The position numbers were made by a program, and so were the translations under genes. DNA of 64,000 nucleotides from a bacterium (GTDB taxonomy: Bacteria; Bacillota; Bacilli; Lactobacillales; Streptococcaceae). Of the stretch, positions 1 to 9,272 are shown one piece after another. How positions within the stretch are numbered: position 1 is the stretch's first letter; each line of letters opens with the position of its first letter. The notes below the pieces were generated by a model, which saw nothing but the letters and a program-made list of their open reading frames with translations, was not told where the DNA came from and searched no databases. The stretch spans positions 124,001-188,000 of the forward strand of contig CAJNCP010000003.1 in NCBI GenBank assembly GCA_905221295.1, written 5' to 3'.

Positions 1-1199
1 TTCTCAAAGTTCCCACGAATAGTTTCATCCGCAAAATCACGTTCGATTTTCTTGAGAGCTACTTGTTTCTTAGATTGGAAGGCTTCTTCAGCTGTCGCTG
101 GTTTCAAGCCTTTCATGCGTTTCTTAGTCAAGTTTTCGATGATTTGAAGGTAGCCCATTTCATTTGGTGCTACGAAAGTAATAGATTGACCTGACTTACC
201 AGCACGACCTGTACGACCGATACGGTGAACATAACTTTCAGGATCTTGTGGAATATCGTAGTTATAGACATGGGTCACACCTGAAATATCCAAACCACGC
301 GCTGCCACGTCTGTCGCAACCAAAACATCAAGATTGCCATTTTTAAAATCACGAAGGACACGAAGACGTTTGTTTTGGTCCAAATCACCATGAATTCCTT
401 CTGCACGGAAGCCACGAATTTTAAGTCCACGAGTTAATTCATCTACACGGCGTTTGGTACGACCAAATACGATAGCAAGCTCTGGTTGTTCCACATCCAT
501 GAGACGGGTCATGGTGTCAAATTTCTCTTGTTCCTTGACACGGATATAGTACTGGTCAACCAATTCTGTTGTCAATTCCTTGGCAGCAATCTTGACATGC
601 TCAGGGTCTTTCATAAACTGAACACCAATACGTTTGATGGCATCTGGCATGGTTGCTGAAAAGAGCAAGGTTTGACGATTTTCAGGGACACGGGAAATGA
701 TGGCTTCGATGTCTTCAAGGAAGCCCATGTTGAGCATTTCATCCGCTTCGTCAAGGATCAGAGTTTCAATATCTTGTAATTTCAAGGCCTTGCGTTTAAT
801 CAAGTCCAAGAGACGGCCTGGTGTTCCTACCACGATGTGAGCACCAGATTTAAGGGCCTTGATTTGTTTTTCAATGCTGGAACCACCGTAAACTGAGCGA
901 ACTTTCACTCCCTTGCTACGGCCAAAGCGGAAGAGTTCCTCTTGACTTTGGACGGCGAGCTCACGAGTTGGAGCGATAACCAAGGCTTGGATGGTCGCTT
1001 CTTCTGTACGGATTTTTTCAAGGGTTGGCAAGCCAAAGGCTGCAGTCTTCCCTGTACCAGTCTGAGCTTGACCGATAACATCTTTTCCTTCGAGGGCCAA
1101 GGGAATGGTCTGTTCTTGGATAGGACTGGCTTCTACAAATCCAGCTTTTTCAATCTCTGCTAGCAATTCAGCAGACAAGTTAAATTCATTAAATTTCAC
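1..1199 (-). CDS. cshA: DEAD-box ATP-dependent RNA helicase, C-terminus cut by window edge
   Basis: ATP-dependent RNA helicase of the CshA/DeaD type, which unwinds RNA duplexes in the cytoplasm and, in Firmicutes, takes part in mRNA decay and cold growth (family knowledge). Reading the minus strand from a GTG at 1199 gives [20 protein letters not shown], then a Q-motif ([11 protein letters not shown]), Walker [29 protein letters not shown] and the second RecA domain with [13 protein letters not shown]. About 399 codons are present; the C-terminal tail lies beyond the left edge. The GTG start follows an AGAAAG-type ribosome site and fits the family N-terminus; no ATG gives a better start. A leader of about 140 nt separates it from its likely promoter. 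Confidence 0.95.
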   Translation of the reverse strand, partial: MKFNEFNLSAELLAEIEKAGFVEASPIQEQTIPLALEGKDVIGQAQTGTGKTAAFGLPTLEKIRTEEATIQALVIAPTRELAVQSQEELFRFGRSKGVKVRSVYGGSSIEKQIKALKSGAHIVVGTPGRLLDLIKRKALKLQDIETLILDEADEMLNMGFLEDIEAIISRVPENRQTLLFSATMPDAIKRIGVQFMKDPEHVKIAAKELTTELVDQYYIRVKEQEKFDTMTRLMDVEQPELAIVFGRTKRRVDELTRGLKIRGFRAEGIHGDLDQNKRLRVLRDFKNGNLDVLVATDVAARGLDISGVTHVYNYDIPQDPESYVHRIGRTGRAGKSGQSITFVAPNEMGYLQIIENLTKKRMKGLKPATAEEAFQSKKQVALKKIERDFADETIRGNFE

Positions 1200-1355
1200 G
1201 TTTTTCTTCTTTCTAAAGATGGTGCGAAGCCACCCTATAGCGCGTAGTTTATACTTTTCTTTTCATGACGTATCTTCTACAAAAAAGAGATACCGTGTTG
1301 CTTCTTTTCCACGAAAGAAAAGTACTAGTTTCTTTGCAACCTATCTAGTATAACA
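1200..1355 (-). promoter_or_regulatory. Promoter and long 5' leader of the helicase gene
   Basis: On the minus strand an extended -10 (TG-T-TATACT, hexamer 1347-1352) puts the transcript start near 1340, leaving about 140 nt before the GTG at 1199. The leader contains an imperfect hairpin with arms near 1268-1296 (TATCT pairing with AGATA, plus flanking ACG/CGT). No good -35 hexamer is visible. Long structured leaders are common in cold-inducible helicase mRNAs; a regulatory role here is inference. Confidence 0.5.
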
Positions 1356-1494
1356 CAAGAGAGAAGCAAAAGATAGTAGAATCCTTTGGGAAAATCATGT
1401 AAACGATTTTCTAGCAGTAAAGTAGTCCGAAACTGGTTTTTCAAAGGATTTGAAGGGAGCATTTCAAACTCACTCCATTTCCCGTAGCAGATTT

Positions 1495-1523
1495 GTGCAA
1501 AAAGTGTTTTCTTATGCTAGAAT
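1495..1523 (+). promoter_or_regulatory. Promoter of the disulfide oxidoreductase gene
   Basis: Weak -35 GTGCAA (1495-1500), 17-nt spacer and extended -10 TGC-TAGAAT (hexamer 1518-1523). The ribosome site AGGAGG lies at about 1536-1541, before the ATG at 1548. The stretch 1356-1494 between this and the divergent helicase promoter shows no gene. Confidence 0.6.
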
Positions 1524-1547
1524 GAAAATCGAATAGGAGGACTATAA

Positions 1548-2864
1548 ATGTTAACATATGATTTAATCGTTATTGGATTTGGTAAAGCTGGGAAAACACT
1601 AGCTGGTAAATTAGCTTCAGCTGGCAAAAAAGTTGCCCTCGTTGAACGTAGCAAAGCTATGTACGGTGGAACTTGTATCAACATCGGATGTATCCCAACT
1701 AAAACCTTGCTAGTTGCTGCTGAGAAAGATTTGTCTTTTGAAGAAGTCATTGCTACCAAAAATACTATCACTAGTCGCCTCAACGGTAAAAACTATGCTA
1801 CTGTTGCAGGTACAGGTGTGGATATCTTTGATGCGGAAGCTCACTTCCTTTCAAACAAAGTCATCGAAATACAAGCTGGTGACGAAAAACAAGAACTGAC
1901 TGCTGAAACAATCGTCATCAACACTGGTGCTGTTTCAAACGTCTTGCCAATCCCTGGACTTGCTACAAGTAAGAATGTCTTTGACTCAACAGGTATCCAA
2001 AACTTGGACAAACTACCTGAAAAACTTGGAGTCCTTGGTGGCGGAAACATCGGTCTTGAATTTGCTGGTCTTTACAACAAACTTGGAAGCAAGGTTACCG
2101 TCCTAGATGCCTTGGATACTTTCCTACCTCGAGCAGAACCTTCCATCGCAGCTCTTGCTAAACAATACATGGAAGAAGACGGTATTGAGTTGCTTCAAAA
2201 CATCCGTACTACTGAAATCAAAAACGACGGTGACCAAGTCCTTGTCGTAACTGAAAACGAAACTTACCGCTTCGATGCCCTTCTCTACGCAACTGGACGT
2301 AAGCCAAACGTAGAACCACTTCAACTTGAAAATACGGATATTGAACTAACTGAGCGTGGTGCTATCAAGGTCGACAAACACTGTCAAACAAACGTTCCTG
2401 GTGTCTTTGCAGTTGGAGATGTCAACGGTGGACCTCAATTTACCTACATTTCACTTGATGACTTCCGTGTTGTCTACAGCTACCTTGCTGGAGATGGCAG
2501 CTACACACTTGAAGACCGTCTCAATGTGCCAAACACTATGTTCATCACACCTGCACTTTCACAAGTTGGCTTGACTGAAAGCCAAGCAGCTGATTTGAAA
2601 CTTCCATACGCCGTGAAGGAAATCCCTGTTGCTGCAATGCCTCGTGGTCACGTAAATGGCGACCTTCGCGGAGCTTTCAAAGCGGTTGTCAATACTGAAA
2701 CAAAAGAAATTCTCGGTGCAACTATCTTCTCAGAAGGTTCACAAGAGATCATCAACATCATCACTGTTGCTATGGACAACAAAATCCCTTACACTTACTT
2801 TACAAAACAAATCTTCACTCACCCAACCTTGGCTGAGAATTTGAATGACTTGTTTGCGATTTAA
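1548..2864 (+). CDS. FAD-dependent pyridine nucleotide-disulfide oxidoreductase (RclA/MerA-like)
   Basis: Cytosolic class I flavoprotein disulfide reductase of 438 residues. Visible parts are an N-terminal FAD dinucleotide motif (VIGFGKAGKTLA, about residues 8-19), a redox-active cysteine pair in GGTCINIGCIPTK (about 41-53), an NAD(P)-binding glycine motif (GVLGGGNIGLEFAG, about 161-174), the second FAD motif GVFAVGDVNGG, and a C-terminal dimer domain ending in FTHPTLAENL with the His-Pro pair typical of this family. It resembles RclA/YkgC-type proteins, linked to reactive chlorine or copper stress, more than lipoamide dehydrogenase; there is no lipoyl complex nearby. The exact substrate cannot be told from sequence. 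It appears monocistronic. Confidence 0.9.
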   Translation: MLTYDLIVIGFGKAGKTLAGKLASAGKKVALVERSKAMYGGTCINIGCIPTKTLLVAAEKDLSFEEVIATKNTITSRLNGKNYATVAGTGVDIFDAEAHFLSNKVIEIQAGDEKQELTAETIVINTGAVSNVLPIPGLATSKNVFDSTGIQNLDKLPEKLGVLGGGNIGLEFAGLYNKLGSKVTVLDALDTFLPRAEPSIAALAKQYMEEDGIELLQNIRTTEIKNDGDQVLVVTENETYRFDALLYATGRKPNVEPLQLENTDIELTERGAIKVDKHCQTNVPGVFAVGDVNGGPQFTYISLDDFRVVYSYLAGDGSYTLEDRLNVPNTMFITPALSQVGLTESQAADLKLPYAVKEIPVAAMPRGHVNGDLRGAFKAVVNTETKEILGATIFSEGSQEIINIITVAMDNKIPYTYFTKQIFTHPTLAENLNDLFAI

Positions 2865-3028
2865 GTTTTCAGATATTCTCCACAAGACAAGCATCCATTT
2901 TGGTGTTTGTCTTTTTCTATCCAGTCCATAGTTTCCTTGCAAGATTATTTGTGCTTTTAGCTGTAAAAGCTTATAATATAAGTGTAGGATGTTGTCTTCA
3001 TTTTCTGTTCAAAAAGGAGGCTAGTCAC

Positions 3029-4234
3029 ATGGGAAAGCAAGTTAAATCACCAAAACACTCTCCTTTTTCCTTCCTATACAAAGGAAAAAGTACGGCTATG
3101 AAAACACTGGTTTTCTGTGTCAGTATAGTCTTCATTTTTCTCCTACTTTGCTGGGTACTTTTTCGCTTGATTTCACCTCAAAAACAGCGATTCACAGTCA
3201 ATCAGACTGCTGATTTTTACCTTGTTAATTCGAAATCCATTCAAAGTTATCAGTTGCAAAACGATCAGTTTCAGCTCATGAAGACTGAGGACGCCTCCAT
3301 TGCAGAAGATGTCAATTTCTGGTTTCCTCAGGGACGGTTTGACAATCGCTATCTCGTCTTTTCATCTGGAAATACCAGAGGGAAAGCATCCACTCAGAAC
3401 ATCGTATCTCTTGACTTTCAGACAGGGGACATCCGGAAAACTTCAACTCCCTTCTATGCTTATTCGGGAGCTGGAGTATCAGACAAGTTCTTCTACACCG
3501 GCCAAACTACAACTGAGGATGGGGTGCTCAGTATGTTTGACATCTCAGGAAAGCTGATTACTCAGAAAACATTCTCCGAATCGACTTCCTTTCCAATCCA
3601 GTTTCATGGAAGAGGGAATCGCCTCTACCTCGGTCTGGGGTTTCATGATGAGTCTCGCCAACGACCCGCTTTAGTCTTCGATGGTTATTTAGTTGAATTA
3701 GACGAAAATGACCAACTAAAGGAATTGTCTCGCACACCTCTGACAAGCGAAGGAAAGATCGTTGAAATGTTGACTTCTTCTGAATTAATCGGTGACAATT
3801 ATTACAGTAGCGTTGCTTATACCCGAAATACAGAAACTTTCTCCAAGGATCCAGACAATCGCATACTTGTCATGAACTTGTCTAGTAAGGAAAAGCACTT
3901 CATCACGCTACCAGAGGACAATCCCAATCTTCTTTATAAAACACCGAAAGAAGACCGATTGATTGTAAAACATGAGGCGGATGGAAATGATCGCTGCGCC
4001 TTATCTATTGTCAATCTCTCTGATGAATCTAGCTATCTGATTAATGTCAGAAAAGATTTGCCTGACTCTACAGAAGAGATAATACACATCGATACAAGTT
4101 TGACAAACAAGGTATTGGTCGTAACCAATCAACATTTGTTATTGTATTCTTTAGAAAATGGCCAACTTCTAACTAAAACAAAACTAGAACTGAAACAAAA
4201 CGACTTCCCAATCGCAACTTGGTTTCAGAACTAA
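3029..4234 (+). CDS. Membrane-anchored extracellular protein of unknown function, beta-propeller-like
   Basis: Not a family I recognise. The chosen ATG (3029) follows a strong AAAGGAGG site; an upstream in-frame ATG at 2900 has none. The 401-residue product has a basic cytoplasmic start, one hydrophobic segment (about residues 24-46, LVFCVSIVFIFLLLCWVLF) and a long outside domain of short beta-strand-like repeats (for example YLVNSKSIQSYQL, FQTGDIRKTS, ISGKLITQ, VLVVTNQHLLLYSLENGQL). Those phrases resemble blades of a beta-propeller or quinoprotein-like fold. That fold is inference. It sits between conserved neighbours and has its own terminator, which suggests an accessory gene. Confidence 0.75.
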   Translation: MGKQVKSPKHSPFSFLYKGKSTAMKTLVFCVSIVFIFLLLCWVLFRLISPQKQRFTVNQTADFYLVNSKSIQSYQLQNDQFQLMKTEDASIAEDVNFWFPQGRFDNRYLVFSSGNTRGKASTQNIVSLDFQTGDIRKTSTPFYAYSGAGVSDKFFYTGQTTTEDGVLSMFDISGKLITQKTFSESTSFPIQFHGRGNRLYLGLGFHDESRQRPALVFDGYLVELDENDQLKELSRTPLTSEGKIVEMLTSSELIGDNYYSSVAYTRNTETFSKDPDNRILVMNLSSKEKHFITLPEDNPNLLYKTPKEDRLIVKHEADGNDRCALSIVNLSDESSYLINVRKDLPDSTEEIIHIDTSLTNKVLVVTNQHLLLYSLENGQLLTKTKLELKQNDFPIATWFQN

Positions 4235-4240
4235 TCACTC

Positions 4241-4266
4241 ACAGCCCTCATCGGGCTGTTTTTGTT
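4241..4266 (+). terminator. Rho-independent terminator
   Basis: Perfect stem ACAGCCC/GGGCTGT with a 5-nt loop, followed by a T-rich tail (4259-4266). It ends the unknown membrane protein gene. Confidence 0.9.
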
Positions 4267-4777
4267 TCTGAGAAATCTCAAATCTGCCTTTTCACTCTTT
4301 TATGATATAATATACAAACTTTAATATACAAACTTCACTTAGCAGTCCTAATGATATAGATTGAGTCTCAGGTCACTCTTTCAAATATCAGCAATACATA
4401 TGACTTTGAATAACTCGCTTCAGCTCATCGTTTTATGGGTAATTTAAAAAGTATATTTTGCAATGATTGTTTCATGCCTAATTAGTAAATTATCCACTCT
4501 TTGCGCGGGTCGTATGTGTATTTTCATCGTTTGTGGAAAGGTTTTACCGTTTGCAAATTGATGGCTAAGTCGATATATTTTTTCTTCTCAAATATTTTCC
4601 AAATTATTTAATCTTTTTAAAGATAAGAATCACTTTCTAATCAATCAAAGGATACTTCAAATTTCTTCATTCTTGATAATATGAGCAATACTCTGCAAAA
4701 TGTTTAAACTTTATCATTGTAAAAAATATCGAAAGAAATCCCATATTACATTAGTATATATTTGGTATGGGATGAAA
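4267..4777. other. Long AT-rich spacer with an isolated promoter-like site and a short tandem repeat
   Basis: No convincing coding region on either strand. An extended -10 (TG-A-TATAAT, hexamer 4306-4311) points rightward without a following gene. The 13-mer AATATACAAACTT occurs twice in tandem (4309-4321 and 4323-4335). The 12-mer at 4301-4312 is repeated exactly at the murT promoter (5874-5885). The rest looks like decayed non-coding DNA. Confidence 0.6.
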
Positions 4778-4806
4778 TTGACTTTCGAAAACATTAACTA
4801 TATAAT
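4778..4806 (+). promoter_or_regulatory. Promoter of the nucleotidyltransferase gene
   Basis: TTGACT (4778-4783), exact 17-nt spacer and TATAAT (4801-4806), a near-consensus housekeeping promoter. The start would be near 4813, giving a leader of about 26 nt with a GAGG ribosome site. Confidence 0.85.
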
Positions 4807-4838
4807 GTCTGTAAACAAGAAATAATGAGGTAACGATT

Positions 4839-5594
4839 ATGAATAAAACAGAATTACTGTTACAAAGACTAGATGATATTGGTCAGTCTCTAAAAGATTC
4901 TAGACAAGCACTAGCTTTGCTGGCACTTGGTTCTTGCGGAGTAGAAAGAGACCGATTGGATCAATACTCAGATTTGGATTTTTTTGTTATTGTAAAAGAT
5001 GGCTACAAGCAGGCCTATATACAGGATCTAACTTGGTTAAGTAATCTAGAACCAATTGCATTTCACTACCAAAATACAGTGGACGGACATAAAGTTCTAT
5101 TTGAAGATGATGTTTTTTGTGAATTTGCTGTCTTTGAAGCTCATGAACTAGTAAACATTTCCTTCGCTGAAGGCAAGATTGTCTGGAAGGAGGTCGGTTT
5201 TGATGAAACAATCTGCCAGCCACAAAGATTGCCATCAAAAGAAAATAGAGACCGTGAATGGCTGTTGGGAGAAATTTTATGCAATCTATATATAGGACTA
5301 GGTCGCTATCAACGAGGCGAAAAATTGGCTGCTTATGATTTCATTCAAAACAGATCCGTCAAGCTTTGGACCGAACTAATCAATTTGGAAAAAACTTCTA
5401 AATCTGATTTTATAGATATTTTTAACAGCAACAGAAGATTTGAAAAAGGTTATCCAAATGAGGCCAAACAATTGCCTCACTTCTTGCAAGGTTACGAACG
5501 AATTTCTGAATCTGCTCAGGCACTCCTAGAATATCTTGATAAACACTATCCTCTTAACGCATTTATAAAAGAAAAAATTCGTAATTTATTATAA
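4839..5594 (+). CDS. Nucleotidyltransferase of the aminoglycoside/lincosamide-type superfamily
   Basis: 251-residue soluble protein. The N-terminal domain has the DNA polymerase beta-like nucleotidyltransferase signature, GSCGVERDRLDQYSDLDFFV (about residues 31-50), with the paired aspartates SDLD that bind metal; the third acidic strand could be DDVFCEFAVFE (about 87-97). The C-terminal half is helical, as in ANT/LinB-type enzymes. Family members move an AMP group onto small antibiotics or other acceptors, but many streptococcal relatives have no proven substrate, so resistance should not be assumed. The gene is AT-rich relative to its neighbours, has a strong promoter of its own and is flanked by gene-free spacers, consistent with acquisition. 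Confidence 0.75.
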   Translation: MNKTELLLQRLDDIGQSLKDSRQALALLALGSCGVERDRLDQYSDLDFFVIVKDGYKQAYIQDLTWLSNLEPIAFHYQNTVDGHKVLFEDDVFCEFAVFEAHELVNISFAEGKIVWKEVGFDETICQPQRLPSKENRDREWLLGEILCNLYIGLGRYQRGEKLAAYDFIQNRSVKLWTELINLEKTSKSDFIDIFNSNRRFEKGYPNEAKQLPHFLQGYERISESAQALLEYLDKHYPLNAFIKEKIRNLL

Positions 5595-5855
5595 AAGAGA
5601 CTCTCCAAAAAATGATCTAAATCCCAAAAGTTAGGTATCTTTGTCAGTTATAATGGATTAATGAAATTTTAAAACCTGTAGAGGATAATCGATGTCCTCT
5701 CCTTTCTTATGTTCAGAGTAAGAAAGATTTATTTCTTAAAGTTGCCAAAGTTATCAAATCCAAAGATATTGTATTTGATTGGTTTGGTTTAATCAGAACC
5801 TAAAAAGCACTTCTAAGGTTACTTCTTTAGTTGATCTTAGAGGTTACTTTAGTTA
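5595..5855. other. Gene-free spacer before murT
   Basis: About 260 bp with no supported gene. A CCCAAAAGTTAG string near 5625 resembles the outer part of the hairpin at 26233. A short open stretch around 5738-5800 looks like a decayed coding fragment but cannot be assigned. An imperfect inverted repeat lies near 5808-5850. Confidence 0.4.
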
Positions 5856-5890
5856 TTGGACTGCTGGGCGCAGTATGATATAATAGAAAC
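5856..5890 (+). promoter_or_regulatory. murT promoter placed for a leaderless transcript
   Basis: Weak -35 TTGGAC (5856-5861), 17-nt spacer and extended -10 TGA-TATAAT (hexamer 5879-5884). Exactly six bases separate the -10 from the ATG at 5891, so the usual start point is the A of the start codon. No Shine-Dalgarno sequence precedes the ATG. Confidence 0.7.
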
Positions 5891-7234
5891 ATGAAATTAA
5901 AAACTACTTTGGGCCTCCTAGCTGGGCGTTCTTCTCACTTCGTTTTGAGCCGTCTTGGCCGTGGAAGTACGCTCCCTGGAAAACTTGCCCTTCAATTTGA
6001 TAAAGATATTTTACAAAATTTAGCTAAGAACTACGAGATTGTCGTGGTCACTGGAACCAACGGGAAAACCCTGACAACTGCCCTCACTGTCGGTATTTTA
6101 AAAGAGGTCTATGGTCAGGTTCTGACCAATCCTAGTGGTGCCAACATGATTACGGGGATTACAACAACCTTCTTGACTGCAAAATCTTCAAAAACTGGAA
6201 AAAATATTGCAGTCCTAGAAATTGACGAGGCCAGTCTATCTCGTATCTGTGACTACATCCATCCTAGTCTTTTTGTCATCACTAATATCTTCCGTGACCA
6301 GATGGACCGCTACGGTGAGATTTACACAACTTATAAGATGATTTTAGATGCCATCCGTAAGGTGCCTAGGGCTACTGTTCTTCTAAATGGTGATAGCCCG
6401 CTTTTCTACAAGCCAGCTATTCCAAATCCTGTAGAGTATTTTGGTTTTGACTTGGAAAAAGGACCTGCCAAACTGGCTCACTATAATACCGAAGGGATTC
6501 TCTGCCCAGACTGTCAAGGTATTTTGAAATATGAGCTTAATACTTATGCCAATTTAGGAGCTTATATTTGCGAAAACTGTGGATGTAAACGTCCTGACTT
6601 GGACTACCGTCTGACAGAACTGGTTGAGTTGACCAACAATCGCTCTCGCTTTGTCATCGACGGACAAGAATACGGTATTCAAATCGGTGGACTCTACAAT
6701 ATTTACAATGCTCTTGCTGCGGTTGCCATCGCTCGTTTTCTCGGGGCTGATTCGCAACGGATTAAGCAAGGATTTGATAAGAGCCGTGCTGTCTTTGGAC
6801 GCCAGGAGACCTTCCATATCGGTGACAAAGAATGTACCCTTGTCTTGATTAAAAATCCTGTTGGAGCGACCCAAGCTATCGAGATGATCAAACTAGCACC
6901 TTATCCATTTAGCCTATCTGTCCTCCTCAATGCTAACTATGCTGATGGGATTGACACTAGCTGGATCTGGGATGCTGATTTTGAACAAATCACTGAGATG
7001 GACATCCCTGAAATCAATGCTGGTGGTGTTCGTCATTCTGAAATCGCGCGTCGTCTTCGTGTGACAGGCTATCCAGCTGATAAAATCACTGAGACAAGCA
7101 ATCTGGAGCAAGTTCTCAAAACCATTGAGAAGCAAGACTGCAAGCATGCCTATATCCTGGCTACTTATACTGCTATGCTGGAATTCCGCGAACTGCTGGC
7201 TAGTCGTCAGATTGTTAGAAAGGAGATGAACTAA
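5891..7234 (+). CDS. murT: Lipid II isoglutaminyl synthase, MurT subunit
   Basis: With GatD, MurT amidates the alpha-carboxyl of D-glutamate in lipid II to D-isoglutamine, a cytoplasmic-face step needed for normal cross-linking in Gram-positives (family knowledge). The 447-residue protein has the Mur ligase P-loop GTNGKT (residues 55-60), the central ATPase domain, an inserted zinc ribbon (CPDC about 205-208, CENC about 227-230) characteristic of MurT, and the C-terminal DUF1727-like domain. The stop overlaps the gatD start by one base, so the two are translationally coupled. There is no ribosome site; see the promoter entry for the predicted leaderless start. Confidence 0.96.
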   Translation: MKLKTTLGLLAGRSSHFVLSRLGRGSTLPGKLALQFDKDILQNLAKNYEIVVVTGTNGKTLTTALTVGILKEVYGQVLTNPSGANMITGITTTFLTAKSSKTGKNIAVLEIDEASLSRICDYIHPSLFVITNIFRDQMDRYGEIYTTYKMILDAIRKVPRATVLLNGDSPLFYKPAIPNPVEYFGFDLEKGPAKLAHYNTEGILCPDCQGILKYELNTYANLGAYICENCGCKRPDLDYRLTELVELTNNRSRFVIDGQEYGIQIGGLYNIYNALAAVAIARFLGADSQRIKQGFDKSRAVFGRQETFHIGDKECTLVLIKNPVGATQAIEMIKLAPYPFSLSVLLNANYADGIDTSWIWDADFEQITEMDIPEINAGGVRHSEIARRLRVTGYPADKITETSNLEQVLKTIEKQDCKHAYILATYTAMLEFRELLASRQIVRKEMN

Positions 7235-8016
7235 TGGTTTATACTTCACTTTCCTCAAAAGATGGCAACTACCCTTATCAGCTCAACATCGCCCACCTCT
7301 ATGGAAACCTCATGAATACCTACGGGGACAATGGAAACATCCTCATGCTCAAGTATGTGGCTGAAAAACTGGGGGCACATGTAACAGTTGATATCGTTTC
7401 TCTCCATGATGACTTTGATGAAAATCACTATGATATTGCCTTTTTCGGTGGCGGTCAAGACTTTGAACAAAGTATCATCGCAGGCGATCTACCTGCTAAA
7501 AAAGAGAGCATTGACAACTACATCCAAAACGACGGTGTGGTTCTAGCTATCTGCGGTGGTTTCCAACTATTGGGGCAATATTATGTTGAAGCTTCCGGTA
7601 AACGTATCGAAGGGCTCGGTGTCATGGGCCACTACACCCTCAACCAGACCAATAATCGCTTTATCGGTGACATCAAGATTCATAATAAAGAATTCGATGA
7701 AACCTACTATGGCTTTGAAAATCACCAAGGTCGCACCTTCCTCTCAGATGACCAAAAACCGCTGGGACAGGTTGTCTATGGAAATGGAAACAATGAAGAA
7801 AAGGTCGGCGAAGGGGTTCATTATAAGAATGTCTTTGGTTCCTACTTCCACGGACCTATCCTCTCTCGCAATGCCAATCTAGCTTATCGCCTGGTTACTA
7901 CTGCCCTCAAGAAGAAATACGGTCAGGATATCCAACTCCCTGCCTATGAGGACATCCTCAGTCAAGAAATCGCTGAAGAATACAGCGACGTCAAAAGCAA
8001 GGCAGACTTTTCTTAA
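7234..8016 (+). CDS. gatD: Lipid II isoglutaminyl synthase, GatD glutaminase subunit
   Basis: Class I glutamine amidotransferase-like subunit (260 residues) that frees ammonia from glutamine for MurT. The nucleophile lies in [11 protein letters not shown] (Cys about 107) and the catalytic histidine in GSYFHGPIL (about 206), with FFGGGQD forming the conserved glycine turn. Length and motifs match the family. The start codon overlaps the murT stop by one base (TAATG). A GAAAGGAG ribosome site lies inside the murT end. Confidence 0.96.
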   Translation: MVYTSLSSKDGNYPYQLNIAHLYGNLMNTYGDNGNILMLKYVAEKLGAHVTVDIVSLHDDFDENHYDIAFFGGGQDFEQSIIAGDLPAKKESIDNYIQNDGVVLAICGGFQLLGQYYVEASGKRIEGLGVMGHYTLNQTNNRFIGDIKIHNKEFDETYYGFENHQGRTFLSDDQKPLGQVVYGNGNNEEKVGEGVHYKNVFGSYFHGPILSRNANLAYRLVTTALKKKYGQDIQLPAYEDILSQEIAEEYSDVKSKADFS

Positions 8017-8034
8017 AGAAATGAAAGCTATATC

Positions 8035-8070
8035 AAAGAACTCCACTATCTTTTCGGAGTTCTTTTTGCT
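8035..8070 (+). terminator. Terminator of murT-gatD
   Basis: Ten-base perfect stem (AAAGAACTCC, 8035-8044; partner 8056-8065), 11-nt loop and T-run. Confidence 0.9.
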
Positions 8071-8143
8071 TGTTCTTTTACCCTTCTCTCTTGCATTTTC
8101 TCTCTTTTTTTGCCAAAATAGAGGGGTAGAAAGAAGGTAGCAT

Positions 8144-9226
8144 ATGTCTAAATTACAACAAATCGTAACATATCTTGAATCAGAAAAACTAGACGTCGCT
8201 GTCGTATCTGACCCCGTCACTATTAATTACCTCACTGGCTTTTACAGTGATCCCCATGAACGCCAAATGTTCCTCTTTGTTCTATCAGATCAGGAACCTC
8301 TCCTTTTTGTCCCAGCCCTTGAAGTGGAGCGTGCAACCAGCACCGTTTCCTTCCCAGTAGTGGGCTATGTGGATTCTGAAAATCCATGGCAAAAAATCAA
8401 AAACGCTTTGCCTCAGCTTGACTTCAAACGTGTAGCAGTTGAGTTTGACAATCTCATCTTAACCAAATATCATGGCTTAAAATCAGTCTTTGAAACTGCT
8501 GAGTTTGAAAACCTCACTCCTCGTATCCAACGCATGCGCCTCATCAAATCAGCTGACGAAGTGCAAAAAATGATGGTTGCAGGTCTCTATGCTGATAAAG
8601 CTGTCAAAGTTGGTTTTGACAACATTTCTCTTGATAAGACTGAAACAGATATCATTGCCCAAATCGACTTTGCTATGAAAGGTGAAGGCTATGAAATGAG
8701 CTTTGATACCATGGTTTTGACTGGCGATAACGCTGCAAATCCACACGGCATTCCAGCAGCTAACAAGGTTGAAAATGATGCTCTTCTCCTCTTTGACCTC
8801 GGTGTTATGGTTAATGGCTACGCCTCAGATATGACTCGTACGGTCGCTGTCGGCAAACCAGACCAATTCAAGAAAGATATTTACAACTTGACCCTTGAAG
8901 CCCAACAAGCTGCCCTTGACTTTATCAAACCTGGTGTGACTGCTCATGAAGTAGACCGCGCCGCCCGTGAAGTCATTGAAAAAGCTGGTTACGGTGAGTA
9001 CTTCAACCACCGTCTCGGTCACGGTATCGGTATGGATGTCCACGAATTCCCATCTATCATGGAAGGAAACGACATGGTCATCGAAAAAGGCATGTGCTTC
9101 TCTGTTGAACCAGGTATCTATATCCCTGGTAAAGTCGGCGTTCGTATCGAAGACTGTGGTGTTGTTACCAAGGATGGCTTTGACCTCTTTACAAGCACCA
9201 GCAAAGATTTGCTTTATTTTGATTAA
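8144..9226 (+). CDS. pepQ: Xaa-Pro dipeptidase, M24B family
   Basis: Cytoplasmic prolidase that splits X-Pro dipeptides imported by the cell. The protein has 360 residues: an N-terminal creatinase-like domain, then the pita-bread metallopeptidase fold with the metal ligands expected of M24 (LLLFDLGVMVNGYASDMTRT, HRLGHGIGMDVHEFP, SVEPGIY, GVRIED). The ATG follows an AGAAGG site. Monocistronic; its terminator is shared with the convergent operon to the right. Confidence 0.95.
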   Translation: MSKLQQIVTYLESEKLDVAVVSDPVTINYLTGFYSDPHERQMFLFVLSDQEPLLFVPALEVERATSTVSFPVVGYVDSENPWQKIKNALPQLDFKRVAVEFDNLILTKYHGLKSVFETAEFENLTPRIQRMRLIKSADEVQKMMVAGLYADKAVKVGFDNISLDKTETDIIAQIDFAMKGEGYEMSFDTMVLTGDNAANPHGIPAANKVENDALLLFDLGVMVNGYASDMTRTVAVGKPDQFKKDIYNLTLEAQQAALDFIKPGVTAHEVDRAAREVIEKAGYGEYFNHRLGHGIGMDVHEFPSIMEGNDMVIEKGMCFSVEPGIYIPGKVGVRIEDCGVVTKDGFDLFTSTSKDLLYFD

Positions 9227-9240
9227 ACCTAGACAAGCAA

Positions 9241-9272
9241 AAAGTCAGCTATTGAAGCTGACTTTTTTATTT
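9241..9272. terminator. Bidirectional terminator between pepQ and the ECF S-component gene
   Basis: AAAGTCAGCT (9241-9250) and AGCTGACTTT (9256-9265) form a perfect 10-bp stem with a 5-nt loop. A-rich and T-rich flanks let it work in both directions. Confidence 0.9.

Noticed and set aside
5595..5855. Possible transposase remnant before murT
   Set aside because: A short frame near 5738-5800 and a CCCAAAAGTTAG string are suggestive, but too short to assign to any IS family, and no terminal repeats are visible.
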